64,000 nt of DNA from Gordonia desulfuricans NBRC 100010 (GCF_001485495.1 NZ_BCNF01000020.1:1-64000); one strand, 5' to 3'; counted from the stretch's first letter, positions 1-8,299 are shown. Made by a program: numbers and translations. The notes: generated by a model from the sequence alone, not told the origin.

Positions 1-87
1 AGCACAGTGAACGAGTTCGGGTGCCCGGTCGACGATCGGCCGGGGAACGTGACCGGATCGGCGACCGTCGTCGATTCGCACTCCTAA
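1..87 (+). CDS. Possible 3' end of an upstream gene (partial)
   Basis: Reading from base 1 there is an open frame of 28 codons ending in TAA at 85-87, 24 bp before the next gene on the same strand. The residues (ending ATVVDSHS) contain nothing recognisable. It may be the tail of a gene that begins outside the window, or a chance open frame in GC-rich DNA. No function can be given. Confidence 0.25.
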   Translation, partial: STVNEFGCPVDDRPGNVTGSATVVDSHS

Positions 88-111
88 CGATCTTCCGTAC
101 ACTCTGCGGGT

Positions 112-681
112 ATGCGCCTCCGAGTGATCGTGGTAGCACTGGCCATCGTCGCCGCACTGGCGACTTCGCTTGCGGCACCGGCGCGCGCCGCCCCGGAACC
201 GCGAGCCGCGGCCGGCGATCTCGGCAGTTCCGAGCTCTTCTCCCGGGAGAGCCTGTTCCTGTGGCAGAGTCCGCCGACCCGCTACATCGTGGTGCTCGGC
301 GCCAAGATGGGGACGTTCGGGCAGACCCCGGACATCCTGTCGGCACGGCTCGACACCGCGGCACAACTGGCACGATCGCACCCGTTCAACCGGATGATCG
401 TGTCCGGCGGCAACACCTGGTGGCTGCCGGTCTCCGAGGCCCAGTTCATGAACCTCGGACTGATCAAGCGTCGGGTTCCGGTGTGGCAGATGGTCAACGA
501 GGGCCGATCCACCAGCACCGTGCAGAACGCGAGCTACACCGTCGGGATGATCAAGGCGATGGGGGCGACCGGTGCCCTGATCGTCACCAACGGATTCCAC
601 ATGCCGCGGGCGCTGAAGGACTTCCGGGACGCCGCCGCGAAACAGGGTGCGCGCCTGACCTTTCAGCCCGCCTACGCCTGA
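112..681 (+). CDS. Secreted DUF218 (YdcF/SanA/ElyC-like) protein
   Basis: The 189-residue product starts with a signal peptide (residues 1-27: basic start, long hydrophobic Ala/Val/Leu stretch, cleavage near ARA-AP), so it should act outside the membrane. The rest is a DUF218 domain: the strand IVVLGAK near residue 59, VSGGNTW near 98, a conserved Glu followed by STSTVQNA near 132, and IVTNGFHMPRA near 158, which matches the usual VTSxFHMPRA motif. Members such as SanA and ElyC are tied to envelope integrity or peptidoglycan-lipid metabolism, but the reaction is not settled. It is shorter than polytopic YdcF proteins and has no further membrane segment. A very strong hairpin follows the stop codon. 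Confidence 0.8.
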   Translation: MRLRVIVVALAIVAALATSLAAPARAAPEPRAAAGDLGSSELFSRESLFLWQSPPTRYIVVLGAKMGTFGQTPDILSARLDTAAQLARSHPFNRMIVSGGNTWWLPVSEAQFMNLGLIKRRVPVWQMVNEGRSTSTVQNASYTVGMIKAMGATGALIVTNGFHMPRALKDFRDAAAKQGARLTFQPAYA

Positions 682-692
682 CCACCGAGACG

Positions 693-736
693 ACGACGAA
701 GGGCGTCCACTCCGCGGAGTGGACGCCCTTCGTCGT
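693..736. terminator. 44-bp perfect palindrome, bidirectional terminator
   Basis: The arm ACGACGAAGGGCGTCCACTC continues through CCGCGG into its exact reverse complement, giving a 44-bp perfect dyad. It begins 11 bp after one stop codon and lies between two convergent genes, the usual place for a shared intrinsic terminator. There is no long T tract, which is common for actinobacterial terminators. Confidence 0.85.
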
Positions 737-777
737 GTGAGAGGGAATGCAGTGGTGCGTCAGGAATGCAGAGGAGA

Positions 778-1941
778 TCAGCGCAGCAGGGCGCGGCTCA
801 TCACCACGCGCTGGATCTGGTTGGTGCCCTCGTAGATCTGGGTGATCTTGGCGTCGCGCATCATGCGCTCCACCGGGAAGTCGCGGGTGTAGCCGGCGCC
901 GCCGAACAGCTGCACGGCATCGGTGGTGACCTCCATGGCGACGTCGGAGGCGAAGCACTTCGACGCCGAGCTGATGAAGCCCAGGTTCTTCTCGCCACGC
1001 TCGGCGCGGGCGGCCGAGGTGTAGACCATCAGGCGCGCGGCCTCGACCTTCATCGCCATGTCGGCGATCATGAACTCGACACCCTGGAAGCTCGCGATCG
1101 GCTTGCCGAACTGCTTGCGGTCCTTGACGTAGGCGATCGCCTGGTCGAGGGCGCCCTGCGCGATACCGACGGCCTGCGCGCCGATGGTCGGGCGGGTGTG
1201 GTCGAGGGTCTGCAGCGCGGTCTTGAAGCCGGTGCCCTCGTCGCCGATGATGCGGTCGAGCGGGATGGTGCAATCCTCGAAGTACAGCTCGGCGGTGGGC
1301 GAACCCTTGATGCCGAGCTTCTTCTCCAGCGGGCCGACGGTGAAGCCCGGGTCGTCCTTGTGGACCATGAACGCGGAGATGCCGTTGGCCTTCTTCTCCG
1401 GGTCGGTCACGGCCATCACGGTGTACCAGGTCGACTTGCCGCCGTTGGTGATCCAGCACTTGGAGCCGTTGAGGACCCAGTTGTTGCCGTCCTTGCGGGC
1501 GCGGGTCTTCATGCCCGCGGCGTCCGAACCGGCCTCGCGCTCGCTCAGCGCGTAGGAGGCCATCGCCTCACCGGAGGCGATCGACGGCAGCACCTGGGCC
1601 TTGAGCTCGTCGGAGCCGTTGAGGATCAGACCCATGGTGCCGAGCTTGTTGACGGCGGGGATCAGCGACGAGGAGGCACACACGCGGGCGACCTCTTCGA
1701 TGACGATGCACGCGGCGACCGAGTCGGCACCCTGGCCGTCGTACTGCTCGGGGACGTGGATCGCGTTGAAGCCACTGGCGACGAGGGCGTCGAGCGCTTC
1801 CTGCGGGAAACGGGCCTCTTCGTCGACCGCGGCCGCATACGGCTCGATCTCCTTCTCGGCGAGCGCCCGGATGGCCTCACGCAGTGCGACATGCTCCTCG
1901 GGCAACTGGAACACAGTGAAATCGGGATTACCAAAACCCAT
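778..1941 (-). CDS. fadE25: Acyl-CoA dehydrogenase, FadE25 type
   Basis: This 387-residue flavoprotein catalyses the first, alpha-beta dehydrogenation of an acyl-CoA in beta-oxidation and passes electrons to ETF. The full ACAD fold is present: an N-terminal helical domain (LREAIRALAEKEIEPYA), the FAD-contact strand SYALSEREAGSD near 150, WITNGGKSTWYTVMAVTD near 186, and a C-terminal domain with DRKQFGKPI, LFGGAGYTRDFPVERMMRDA and a YEGTNQIQR signature, whose Glu is the usual catalytic base of this branch. It closely resembles what I remember of mycobacterial FadE25. The ATG has a GAGGAG ribosome site 7 nt upstream. Two palindromes in its promoter gap suggest control by the TetR gene just upstream. 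Confidence 0.92.
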   Translation of the reverse strand: MGFGNPDFTVFQLPEEHVALREAIRALAEKEIEPYAAAVDEEARFPQEALDALVASGFNAIHVPEQYDGQGADSVAACIVIEEVARVCASSSLIPAVNKLGTMGLILNGSDELKAQVLPSIASGEAMASYALSEREAGSDAAGMKTRARKDGNNWVLNGSKCWITNGGKSTWYTVMAVTDPEKKANGISAFMVHKDDPGFTVGPLEKKLGIKGSPTAELYFEDCTIPLDRIIGDEGTGFKTALQTLDHTRPTIGAQAVGIAQGALDQAIAYVKDRKQFGKPIASFQGVEFMIADMAMKVEAARLMVYTSAARAERGEKNLGFISSASKCFASDVAMEVTTDAVQLFGGAGYTRDFPVERMMRDAKITQIYEGTNQIQRVVMSRALLR

Positions 1942-1965
1942 GACAACTCCTCACGACAGTCTCCG

Positions 1966-1978
1966 GGCACTCAGTGCC
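1966..1978. promoter_or_regulatory. Palindromic operator GGCACT-C-AGTGCC
   Basis: A perfect 6-bp dyad with a one-base centre lies 25 bp upstream of the fadE25 start. The same half-sites (GGCAC/GTGCC) recur at 2005-2023. Symmetric sites of this size next to a TetR gene are typical TetR-family operators; binding itself is inferred. Confidence 0.6.
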
Positions 1979-2004
1979 ACAAGAGTGGCTCGTTACCAGT
2001 TCAG

Positions 2005-2023
2005 CATGGCACGCAGTGCCATG
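2005..2023. promoter_or_regulatory. Palindromic operator CATGGCAC-GCA-GTGCCATG
   Basis: A 19-bp site with perfect 8-bp arms around a 3-bp centre lies between the tetR stop codon and the fadE25 start. It shares GGCAC/GTGCC half-sites with 1966-1978, so it is the second candidate binding site for the same regulator. Confidence 0.62.
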
Positions 2024-2791
2024 TCAATCGACGTCCCCATCCATTGTCCCTGCTCCGGGCCGATCGCACCCCGATGTTGACGCACCCAGATGCCGCCGGA
2101 CCGCCTCGGCCACATCGTCCGCACCGGCACCCAGCGGATATGTGACGACGGTGATTGCCTGCGGCGCCGTACCGATCACCTGGGGCGAGGACGACTCCCA
2201 GCTCCCGGCACCGAGTGCCAGCCGGATGCGCGTGAGCTCGGTCCGCAACCGCGCGAGCGTGGCATCGGCCTCGCCCCGGATCATGGCGCGCAGGAGATAG
2301 TTGTGTGCAGCGGTGACCGCGGCGGCGAAGCCGATCAGCCGCACCGGACTCTCACCGGGCAGCCGGGCCCGCAGGTAGTCCTCGAACAACCGCTGATAGC
2401 GGGTGGTGGTGACCAGTTCCCGCTCCCGTAGCGCGGACACCTTCTGCACCACATGCAACCGGCGGACCGCCAGGTCACGGGTCGTGTGGAAGTGGACGAA
2501 CACGATCTCGGCCGCATCGCACACCGTCGACCACGGATCGGCGCCGCCGTCGCCGTCGTCGTCGCCCGCCAACCGCTCGGCGACCTGCGCGAGCAGCGCC
2601 TCGTGGTCGCCGAAGATCATGTCCTCCTTGGACCGGAACTGCCGGAACAGGGTGCGTCGTGACACCCCGGCGGCCGCGGCGATCTGGTCGACGGTGGTCG
2701 ACTCGTAGCCGTTCTCGCTGAACAGCCGGATCGACGCCGCGACCACCTGCGTGCGCAGGTCTGGGGGATCGGCCATGTCACTCGGTGCCAT
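2024..2791 (-). CDS. TetR-family transcriptional repressor
   Basis: The N-terminal helix-turn-helix is clear: SIRLFSENGYESTTVDQIAAAAGVSRRTLFRQFRSKEDMIF follows the TetR pattern (helix 1, then the ATTV-like turn, then the recognition helix ending LFRQF). The C-terminal 180 residues are a helical ligand-binding and dimerisation domain with no recognisable ligand signature. I chose the ATG at 2791 (255 residues); an in-frame GTG at 2845 and an ATG at 2776 are alternatives and no strong ribosome site decides. It sits between an acyl-CoA ligase gene and fadE25 on the same strand, so the effector is probably an acyl-CoA or fatty acid. The palindromes 3' of it are likely operators, and a similar GGCAC-CGA-GTGCC lies inside its own reading frame at 2207-2219. 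Confidence 0.88.
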   Translation of the reverse strand: MAPSDMADPPDLRTQVVAASIRLFSENGYESTTVDQIAAAAGVSRRTLFRQFRSKEDMIFGDHEALLAQVAERLAGDDDGDGGADPWSTVCDAAEIVFVHFHTTRDLAVRRLHVVQKVSALRERELVTTTRYQRLFEDYLRARLPGESPVRLIGFAAAVTAAHNYLLRAMIRGEADATLARLRTELTRIRLALGAGSWESSSPQVIGTAPQAITVVTYPLGAGADDVAEAVRRHLGASTSGCDRPGAGTMDGDVD

Positions 2792-2854
2792 GGTCACCAG
2801 TATCGACCCGACCTGCGCCCGCAGACATCCGGTCCCGGCAGTCACTCCGGGAGA

Positions 2855-4555
2855 CTATGCCGACCCCTCGGCGGCGTCCTTGCGGAGCTCGAACTTGAGC
2901 ACCTTTCCGGTGGAGGTGCGCGGCAGGTCGTCGGCGAAGACGATGTCGCGCGGAACCTTGTAGCCCGCCAACAACTTCCGCGCGTAGTCGACGAGTTCGT
3001 CGGTGGTCAGGGTGGCACCCGGGTTCAGCAGGACGTAGGCGCGGGGACGCTCGCCCCACTTTTCGTCGGGCACGCCGATCACCGCGACGTCGAGCACGGC
3101 GTCGTGGCTGACGAGCGCCTGCTCCACCTCGATCGTGGAGATGTTCTCGCCGCCGGAGATGATGATGTCCTTGGCGCGGTCGCGCAGCTGGATGTAGCCG
3201 TCGGGGTGCATGACGCCGAGGTCACCGGTGTGGAACCAGCCGCCCGCGAACGCTTCTCGCGTGGCGTCGGGATCCTTGAAGTAGCCGGCCATCACGTTGT
3301 TGCCGCGCAACACGATCTCGCCCATGGTCTCGCCGTCGGCGGGGACGTCGACCAGCGGCAGCTTGCCCTGCACGACCACGCGCGCGTCCTCGGCCTGCAC
3401 CATGCCCACGCCCTGCCGGGACAGCTTGGCGGCACGCTCGGCGGGCTCGAGGTCGTCCCAGGCGTCCTGGTACTCGCAGATCGTGTACGGACCGTAGACC
3501 TCGGTGAGGCCGTAGACGTGCACCACGGTGACACCGAGTGCCTCGAGCTGACCGATCACCGTCGGCGACGGTGGGGCCCCGGCGGTGGTGATCCGCAGCT
3601 GCCGGTCCAGCCGGTGTGCCAGCGGCGAACCGGCGATGGTGGTGCACACGGTCGGGGCGCCGCACATGTGGGTCACACCGAGGTTGTCGATCGCATCCCA
3701 GATCGCGTCGGCGCGCACCGCACGCAGACACAGATGGGTGGCCGATGCGTGGGTGACCGCCCACGGCGTGCACCAGCCGTTGCAGTGGAACATGGGCAGC
3801 GTCCACAGGTAGCGGCTGTGACCGGTGAACCCGTTGTGAAAGGTCTCACCGAACGAATTCAGGTACGCCCCGCGGTGGGTGTACATGACGCCCTTGGGTT
3901 TTCCAGTGGTGCCCGAGGTGTAGTTGATCGTGATGACGGTGTTCTCGTCGTCGACCGTCCACGGGATGGGCGTGGGGTCGAGGTCGTCGGCGAGGGCGAC
4001 GAAGTCGGGGTAGGCGACCAGACCGGTGATCCCGGACGCCTCGACGGCACCCTGGGTGGGCCCGAACTCGGGGTCGGTGATCTCCACGGTGGTGGCCATC
4101 TCGGGGACCTGATCGGCGATCGAGGCGACGGTGTGGCGGAACTCGGCGTCGAAGAACAGCGTGGTGACACCGGCGTGGTTGAGGATGTACACCAGTTCCG
4201 GGCCGGCCAGACGCGAGTTGAGGGCGACCAGCACACCGCCGGCCAGCGGCACGGCGTAGTGGGCGACCAGCATCTCCGGGATGTTCGGCGCCAGGTAGGC
4301 GATCCGCTCACCGGGGGTGATGCGGCTCTTGAGGACGCGCGCGAGACGCTGCACCTCGTCGGCGAGCTCGGCATAGGTGGCGGTGCGCTGCCCGTAGATC
4401 ACCGCCGCACGGTCGGGGAACACCGACGCCGACCGCTCCAGGAACCGCAGCGGCGTCATCTCCGAACGGTTGGAACCGCCGCAGTCGATGCGGCCGAACT
4501 CGGCGTCGAGTTCGGTGGACGGGACGCCGGTGGCGTCGGAAGCCGAGACAGACAT
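2855..4555 (-). CDS. Acyl-CoA synthetase (AMP-forming), medium/long-chain FadD family
   Basis: The 566-residue ANL-superfamily enzyme activates a carboxylic acid to its CoA thioester through an acyl-adenylate. The P-loop motif YTSGTTGKPKGVMYTHRGAY is near residue 215, the A5-like motif VYGLTEVYGPYT near 340, the hinge and catalytic region HTGDLGVMHPDGYIQLRDR near 450, and the C-terminal lysine motif PRTSTGKVLKFELR near 545. The overall pattern (MFHCNGW, EYQDAWDDL) is that of the AlkK/methylmercaptopropionyl-CoA ligase branch, so the substrate is probably a short to medium chain acid; this is inference. The ATG follows a GGAGGAG site. It is probably the first gene of a fadD-tetR-fadE25 leftward unit and diverges from the GAF-LuxR regulator. 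Confidence 0.9.
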   Translation of the reverse strand: MSVSASDATGVPSTELDAEFGRIDCGGSNRSEMTPLRFLERSASVFPDRAAVIYGQRTATYAELADEVQRLARVLKSRITPGERIAYLAPNIPEMLVAHYAVPLAGGVLVALNSRLAGPELVYILNHAGVTTLFFDAEFRHTVASIADQVPEMATTVEITDPEFGPTQGAVEASGITGLVAYPDFVALADDLDPTPIPWTVDDENTVITINYTSGTTGKPKGVMYTHRGAYLNSFGETFHNGFTGHSRYLWTLPMFHCNGWCTPWAVTHASATHLCLRAVRADAIWDAIDNLGVTHMCGAPTVCTTIAGSPLAHRLDRQLRITTAGAPPSPTVIGQLEALGVTVVHVYGLTEVYGPYTICEYQDAWDDLEPAERAAKLSRQGVGMVQAEDARVVVQGKLPLVDVPADGETMGEIVLRGNNVMAGYFKDPDATREAFAGGWFHTGDLGVMHPDGYIQLRDRAKDIIISGGENISTIEVEQALVSHDAVLDVAVIGVPDEKWGERPRAYVLLNPGATLTTDELVDYARKLLAGYKVPRDIVFADDLPRTSTGKVLKFELRKDAAEGSA

Positions 4556-4640
4556 CGTCTCCTCCGGGGGTAGTGATCGGTGCCGGTGAGACCGGCTACG
4601 TTTGGACTCCTCCCACGGTATGAATCACACTGGGCGATGC

Positions 4641-4662
4641 ACCACCCCCGAAATGGGGTGGT
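4641..4662. promoter_or_regulatory. 8-bp dyad in the divergent fadD / luxR-type promoter region
   Basis: Perfect arms ACCACCCC and GGGGTGGT are separated by 6 bp. The dyad sits 86 bp upstream of the fadD start and 44 bp upstream of the regulator start, where one protein dimer could control both genes. The regulator that binds is unknown; the adjacent LuxR-type protein is the first candidate. Confidence 0.45.
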
Positions 4663-4706
4663 CGTGACATCCGGTGCGGACCGGTTCGGTGTGGAGGTGA
4701 TCGCAG

Positions 4707-5561
4707 ATGCCCGACAATCCGCTGCTCCGGCCCGACGACGCCGACACCGTGCGTGCCGAGCTGTGCGAGGCCCAGCGGTCCACCGGGCTGCCGGTGCTGT
4801 TCGGCGGCGTGGTCGACGGCCCCGACCTGCTGCTCAGCGGATTCGTCGGAACCCGCAGCACCGTCCTGCGCGACCTCGTGATCAGCTCGCGCTGCGGACT
4901 CGGCGGCCGCACCATCGTCGAGCGTCGCGCCGGCTCGATCCCCGACTACTTCAACTCCACCGAGATCACCCACGACTACGACCGTGAGGTGTCCGGCGAG
5001 GGCATCGAATCGCTGCTCGCCGCACCCGCGGTGGTGGGCGGGCGCACCCGCGCGGTGCTCTACGGCGGACTGCGCTCACCGGCCCCGATCGGTGACACCG
5101 TGGTCACCCGGATGGTGGTGGCCGCTCGCCGGCTGGCCCGCGAGATCGAGGTCCGCGACGAGGTGGACCGCCGCGTGGCACACCTCGACCGGACGCGCAC
5201 CGAGACCGCTCCCATGCCCACCTCGGTGGCCGACGGCATCATCGAGAGCTATGTGGCCCTGCGGGAGATCGCGGCGTCGACCACCGATCCGGCACTCGCC
5301 GAACAGTTGCGCGGGGTGGAGGAACGCCTGCGGGGGCTCGGCGCGGTGACAACCGCACCGAACGCCGCCCGGCTCTCGGGGCGCGAGAACGACGTCCTGG
5401 CCCACCTCGCACTGGGCTGCAGCAACGCCGAGGTCGCCGAACGCCTGGCGCTGCGGCCGGAGACCGTCAAGGGCTACGTCAAGAACCTGATGGCCAAACT
5501 CGGCGTACACAACCGCCACGAGGCCGTGGTGGAGGCCCGACGGCAGGGCCTGTTGCCCTGA
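4707..5561 (+). CDS. GAF-like sensor with LuxR-type HTH, transcriptional regulator
   Basis: The 284-residue protein has a C-terminal LuxR/NarL HTH: LSGRENDVLAHLALGCSNAEVAERLALRPETVKGYVKNLMAKLGVHNR (about 222-270), with the expected conserved E, ETVK and LGV positions. Residues 10-150 are compatible with a GAF-type sensor (GLPVLFGGVVDGPDLLLSGF, then a conserved GLGGR and a YGGLRSPAPIGD strand), followed by a helical linker. Regulators of this build in mycolata often control aromatic or fatty-acid catabolism. Its position, divergent from an acyl-CoA ligase and just before an acyl-CoA oxidase-like gene, fits such a role. The start has a GGAGG 9 nt upstream. The ligand is unknown. Confidence 0.82.
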   Translation: MPDNPLLRPDDADTVRAELCEAQRSTGLPVLFGGVVDGPDLLLSGFVGTRSTVLRDLVISSRCGLGGRTIVERRAGSIPDYFNSTEITHDYDREVSGEGIESLLAAPAVVGGRTRAVLYGGLRSPAPIGDTVVTRMVVAARRLAREIEVRDEVDRRVAHLDRTRTETAPMPTSVADGIIESYVALREIAASTTDPALAEQLRGVEERLRGLGAVTTAPNAARLSGRENDVLAHLALGCSNAEVAERLALRPETVKGYVKNLMAKLGVHNRHEAVVEARRQGLLP

Positions 5562-5641
5562 CCGGCGCCGAAACGCCCGCGCTCGTGCCAACCGCGCCGA
5601 ACGCCCCCATCCCGACATCGGCGATCCGTACGGTGGATCCC

Positions 5642-7654
5642 GTGTCCACTCCCGAGAAGACCACCACTCCCGAGAAGACCACCACCGGCGCGCCGGCCGG
5701 GCCCGACGAGACCCCGGGCGCCGGGGATCTGCTCGTCGCCGGACTGCGGCGCACCCTCGACGGTCGCTGGCATGCCGTCCGCGACACCGTGCGGGAGCAG
5801 ATCGACCGCCCCGACCTGCTCCCCGATCCGTCCCGGACGCTCGCGCAGGCGCGGGCCCGATCCCTCGAGGAGATGCAGGCCCTCGCCGAACGTGGTTTCG
5901 CGGCAGCCGGATTCGGCGCCGACCACGGTGGCACCGGTGACATCGGCGCATCGATCACCGCGATCGAGATGCTCGGCTACGCCGATCTGTCGCTGATGGT
6001 GAAGGCCGGCGTGCAGTGGGGACTGTTCGGCGGCGCCGTCGAGAACCTCGGCACCGCACGCCATCACGAACGCTACGTCGCCGACATCATCGACCTCGAC
6101 CTGCTCGGCTGCTTCGCCATGACCGAGACCGGTCACGGGTCGAACGTCCAGGAACTCGAGACCACCGCCACCTACGACGCCGACACGCGCGAGTTCGTCA
6201 TCGACTCACCGACACCGTCGGCACGCAAGGACTACATCGGCGGGGCCGCCGAACATGCCACCATGGCCGCGGTGTTCGCCCAGCTGATCACCGCGGCTCC
6301 GGGTGCCGAGCCGGAAGGCCACGGCGTGCACTGCTTCGTCGTGCCGATCCGCGACGCCGACGGCAACGACCTGCCCGGGGTCACCACCGGCGACTGCGGA
6401 TACAAGGGCGGCCTGGCCGGGGTGGACAACGGCCGGATCAGCTTCGACCATGTGCGCATCCCGGCGGAGAACCTGCTCAACCGGTACGGCGACGTGGAGG
6501 CCGACGGCACCTATCGCTCACCGATCGACAACGTCAACAAGCGTTTCTTCACGATGCTCGGCACCCTGATCCGGGGCCGGGTGTCGGTGGGGGCGACCGC
6601 CGGTGCGGCCGCACGCAAGGCCCTGACCCTGGCCACCCGGTACGGGTTGGTCCGCCGGCAGTTCGACGCCCCCGACACCGACGACGAGATCCTGATCCTC
6701 GACTACCTCGGACATCAGCGAAAACTGTTGCCGCTGATCGCGAAATCGTATGCGATCGCCTGTGCGCAGAACGAGCTCACCGCCGAACTCCACGAAGTCC
6801 AGTCGTCCACCGACACCGGCGACGAACACTCCACCCGACAACGTGAACTCGAAAGCGCCGCAGCCGGTCTGAAGGCCTACTCGACCTGGCACGCATCGCA
6901 TTCGATCAATGTGGCCCGCGAAGCATGCGGTGGCGCCGGATATCTCGACGAGAACCAGCTGTCGATCCTGCGCGGCGACATCGACGTGTTCACCACGTTC
7001 GAGGGTGACAACACCGTCCTGACGCAGCTGGTCGCCAAGGAGTTGCTGTCGGCGTACGCCGACGACGTCCGCGGACTCTCGGCCGGCGGCTGGGTGCGAT
7101 TCGTCGCGGGAATGGCGCGCGATGTGGTCGCCGAGAAGACCGCCGTGCGGCAGGTGGTGCAGACCCTGCTCGACAGCTCCGACGAGGACACCGAGGAGTC
7201 GGCACTGACCGACCGCGCCACCCAGATCCGGTTGCTGCGCAACCGGGAGGATCACCTGGTGCGCACCTGCGCCCAACGCCTACGGCGCGCCCGCGACGAC
7301 GACAACGATGCCTTCGAGGTGTTCAACAACGCCCAGGACCATCTGCTCAAGGTGGGCCGCGCGCACACCGAACGGGTGGTGCTCGAGGCCTTCGTCCAGG
7401 CGATCGACGACTGCGACTCCCGGGCCGCGGCCACCCTGCTGAGCACCGTCTGCGATCTGTTCGTCTACTCGGCCCTCGAGGACGACCTGGCGTGGTTCCT
7501 GATGCATCGGCACGTGTCGGTGGAACGGGCCAAGGCCATCCGGCGCGGGGTCAACGAGCTGTGTCTGCAGTTGCGGCCGCACGCTCGGGCCCTCGTCGAC
7601 GCCTTCGGGGTCCCGGAGGGGTTGCTGTCGGCGCCGATGCTCGATCACGGCTGA
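5642..7654 (+). CDS. Large acyl-CoA dehydrogenase/acyl-CoA oxidase-like flavoprotein
   Basis: The 670-residue protein has the longer architecture of acyl-CoA oxidases: an ACAD core plus a second helical domain. Visible are the FAD-binding strand CFAMTETGHGSNVQELETTA near 157, YIGGAAEHATMAAVFAQLI near 198, KGGLAGVDNGRISFDHVRIP near 260, the NVKRFF-like segment NVNKRFFTMLGTLIRGRVSV near 300, and ACGGAGYLDENQ with FTTFEGDNTVL, whose Glu is the usual catalytic base. Acyl-CoA oxidases use oxygen and give peroxide; some bacterial members are dehydrogenases, so the electron acceptor is open. I chose the GTG at 5642 with GGTGGA upstream; an in-frame GTG at 5585 would add 19 residues. Only 80 bp separate it from the GAF-LuxR gene, so the two may be co-transcribed. 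Confidence 0.85.
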   Translation: MSTPEKTTTPEKTTTGAPAGPDETPGAGDLLVAGLRRTLDGRWHAVRDTVREQIDRPDLLPDPSRTLAQARARSLEEMQALAERGFAAAGFGADHGGTGDIGASITAIEMLGYADLSLMVKAGVQWGLFGGAVENLGTARHHERYVADIIDLDLLGCFAMTETGHGSNVQELETTATYDADTREFVIDSPTPSARKDYIGGAAEHATMAAVFAQLITAAPGAEPEGHGVHCFVVPIRDADGNDLPGVTTGDCGYKGGLAGVDNGRISFDHVRIPAENLLNRYGDVEADGTYRSPIDNVNKRFFTMLGTLIRGRVSVGATAGAAARKALTLATRYGLVRRQFDAPDTDDEILILDYLGHQRKLLPLIAKSYAIACAQNELTAELHEVQSSTDTGDEHSTRQRELESAAAGLKAYSTWHASHSINVAREACGGAGYLDENQLSILRGDIDVFTTFEGDNTVLTQLVAKELLSAYADDVRGLSAGGWVRFVAGMARDVVAEKTAVRQVVQTLLDSSDEDTEESALTDRATQIRLLRNREDHLVRTCAQRLRRARDDDNDAFEVFNNAQDHLLKVGRAHTERVVLEAFVQAIDDCDSRAAATLLSTVCDLFVYSALEDDLAWFLMHRHVSVERAKAIRRGVNELCLQLRPHARALVDAFGVPEGLLSAPMLDHG

Positions 7655-7678
7655 CGCCGGGCTCCCCCGGATCGCGCG

Positions 7679-8290
7679 TCACCGCGGCGGAGTCCGGTCG
7701 TCACCGGGATGGTCGTCTCCGGGATGGTCGTCTCCGGGGTGGTCGTCTCCAGGGTGGTCGTCGTCACCGCCGCGGGGGTCGTCACGGGCCCGCAGGATCA
7801 GCGGGAAGACCAGCCAGAACCCGGCGAAGGCGGTCAGCGTGACCGCCCCGGCGATCAGTGCCGGCACCGTTCCCACGGTGATGTCGAACACCAGCCCCAC
7901 CGCCCCGGTCAGGGCCGCACCGAGGCACAGCAGCCCGATGTAGGCGAAGCGATGGGCCATCGTGACCAGCAGCGGTAGCCGATGACGCCGGAAGAGCACA
8001 CGGTGCAGGGCCACCGGCGCGGCCAGCAGCAGCGTCGCCACCATCGCGCAGCCGATGGTGACGAGATAGACGATCCGGAAGCCGGTACCGACGTCCTCGA
8101 AACCCTCCTGGAACGGCAGGGTGAGCAGGAATCCGGTGAGGATCTGCACACCGGTCTGCACCACCCGCAGCTCCTGGAGCAGCGCCGACCAGTTGCGGTC
8201 GAGGCGCTGGGTGGTGGTCTCCTTGCGCTGGACGCGGTTCCAGTCCTCGTCGTCGGCGAACGGGTCCGAGTCGAACAGTGCGGGGGCCAC
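7679..8290 (-). CDS. DUF6328-like four-TM membrane protein with DDHPG repeats
   Basis: The 203-residue product has a soluble N terminus (about 50 residues ending LDRNWSALLQELRVVQTGVQ), then four hydrophobic segments (about 51-72, 75-97, 115-138, 141-165), and a hydrophilic tail made of four DDHPG repeats. The core (LQELRVVQTGVQILTGFLLT) matches a small family of actinobacterial four-helix membrane proteins that I know as DUF6328; function unknown. It starts at a GTG 9 bp after the preceding gene and is the last member of a leftward run of small membrane protein genes. It converges closely on the acyl-CoA oxidase-like gene. Confidence 0.75.
   Translation of the reverse strand: MAPALFDSDPFADDEDWNRVQRKETTTQRLDRNWSALLQELRVVQTGVQILTGFLLTLPFQEGFEDVGTGFRIVYLVTIGCAMVATLLLAAPVALHRVLFRRHRLPLLVTMAHRFAYIGLLCLGAALTGAVGLVFDITVGTVPALIAGAVTLTAFAGFWLVFPLILRARDDPRGGDDDHPGDDHPGDDHPGDDHPGDDRTPPR
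7701..7760. repeat. Four in-frame 15-bp tandem repeats (DDHPG)
   Basis: Four 15-bp units of the type TCTCCGGGATGGTCG, differing at one to three bases, encode the repeated DDHPG tail of the overlapping membrane protein. Any change in copy number keeps the reading frame. Confidence 0.9.
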
Positions 8291-8299
8291 CGGGAACCC

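Noticed and set aside
766-2145. Long rightward open frame (459 codons) opposite fadE25
   Set aside because: Antisense by-product of high GC; its composition is His/Arg/Gly-rich without a domain, and the opposite strand encodes a clear acyl-CoA dehydrogenase.
3104-4573. 489-codon rightward frame opposite the acyl-CoA ligase
   Set aside because: Shadow of a real ligase gene with all catalytic motifs; no recognisable protein.
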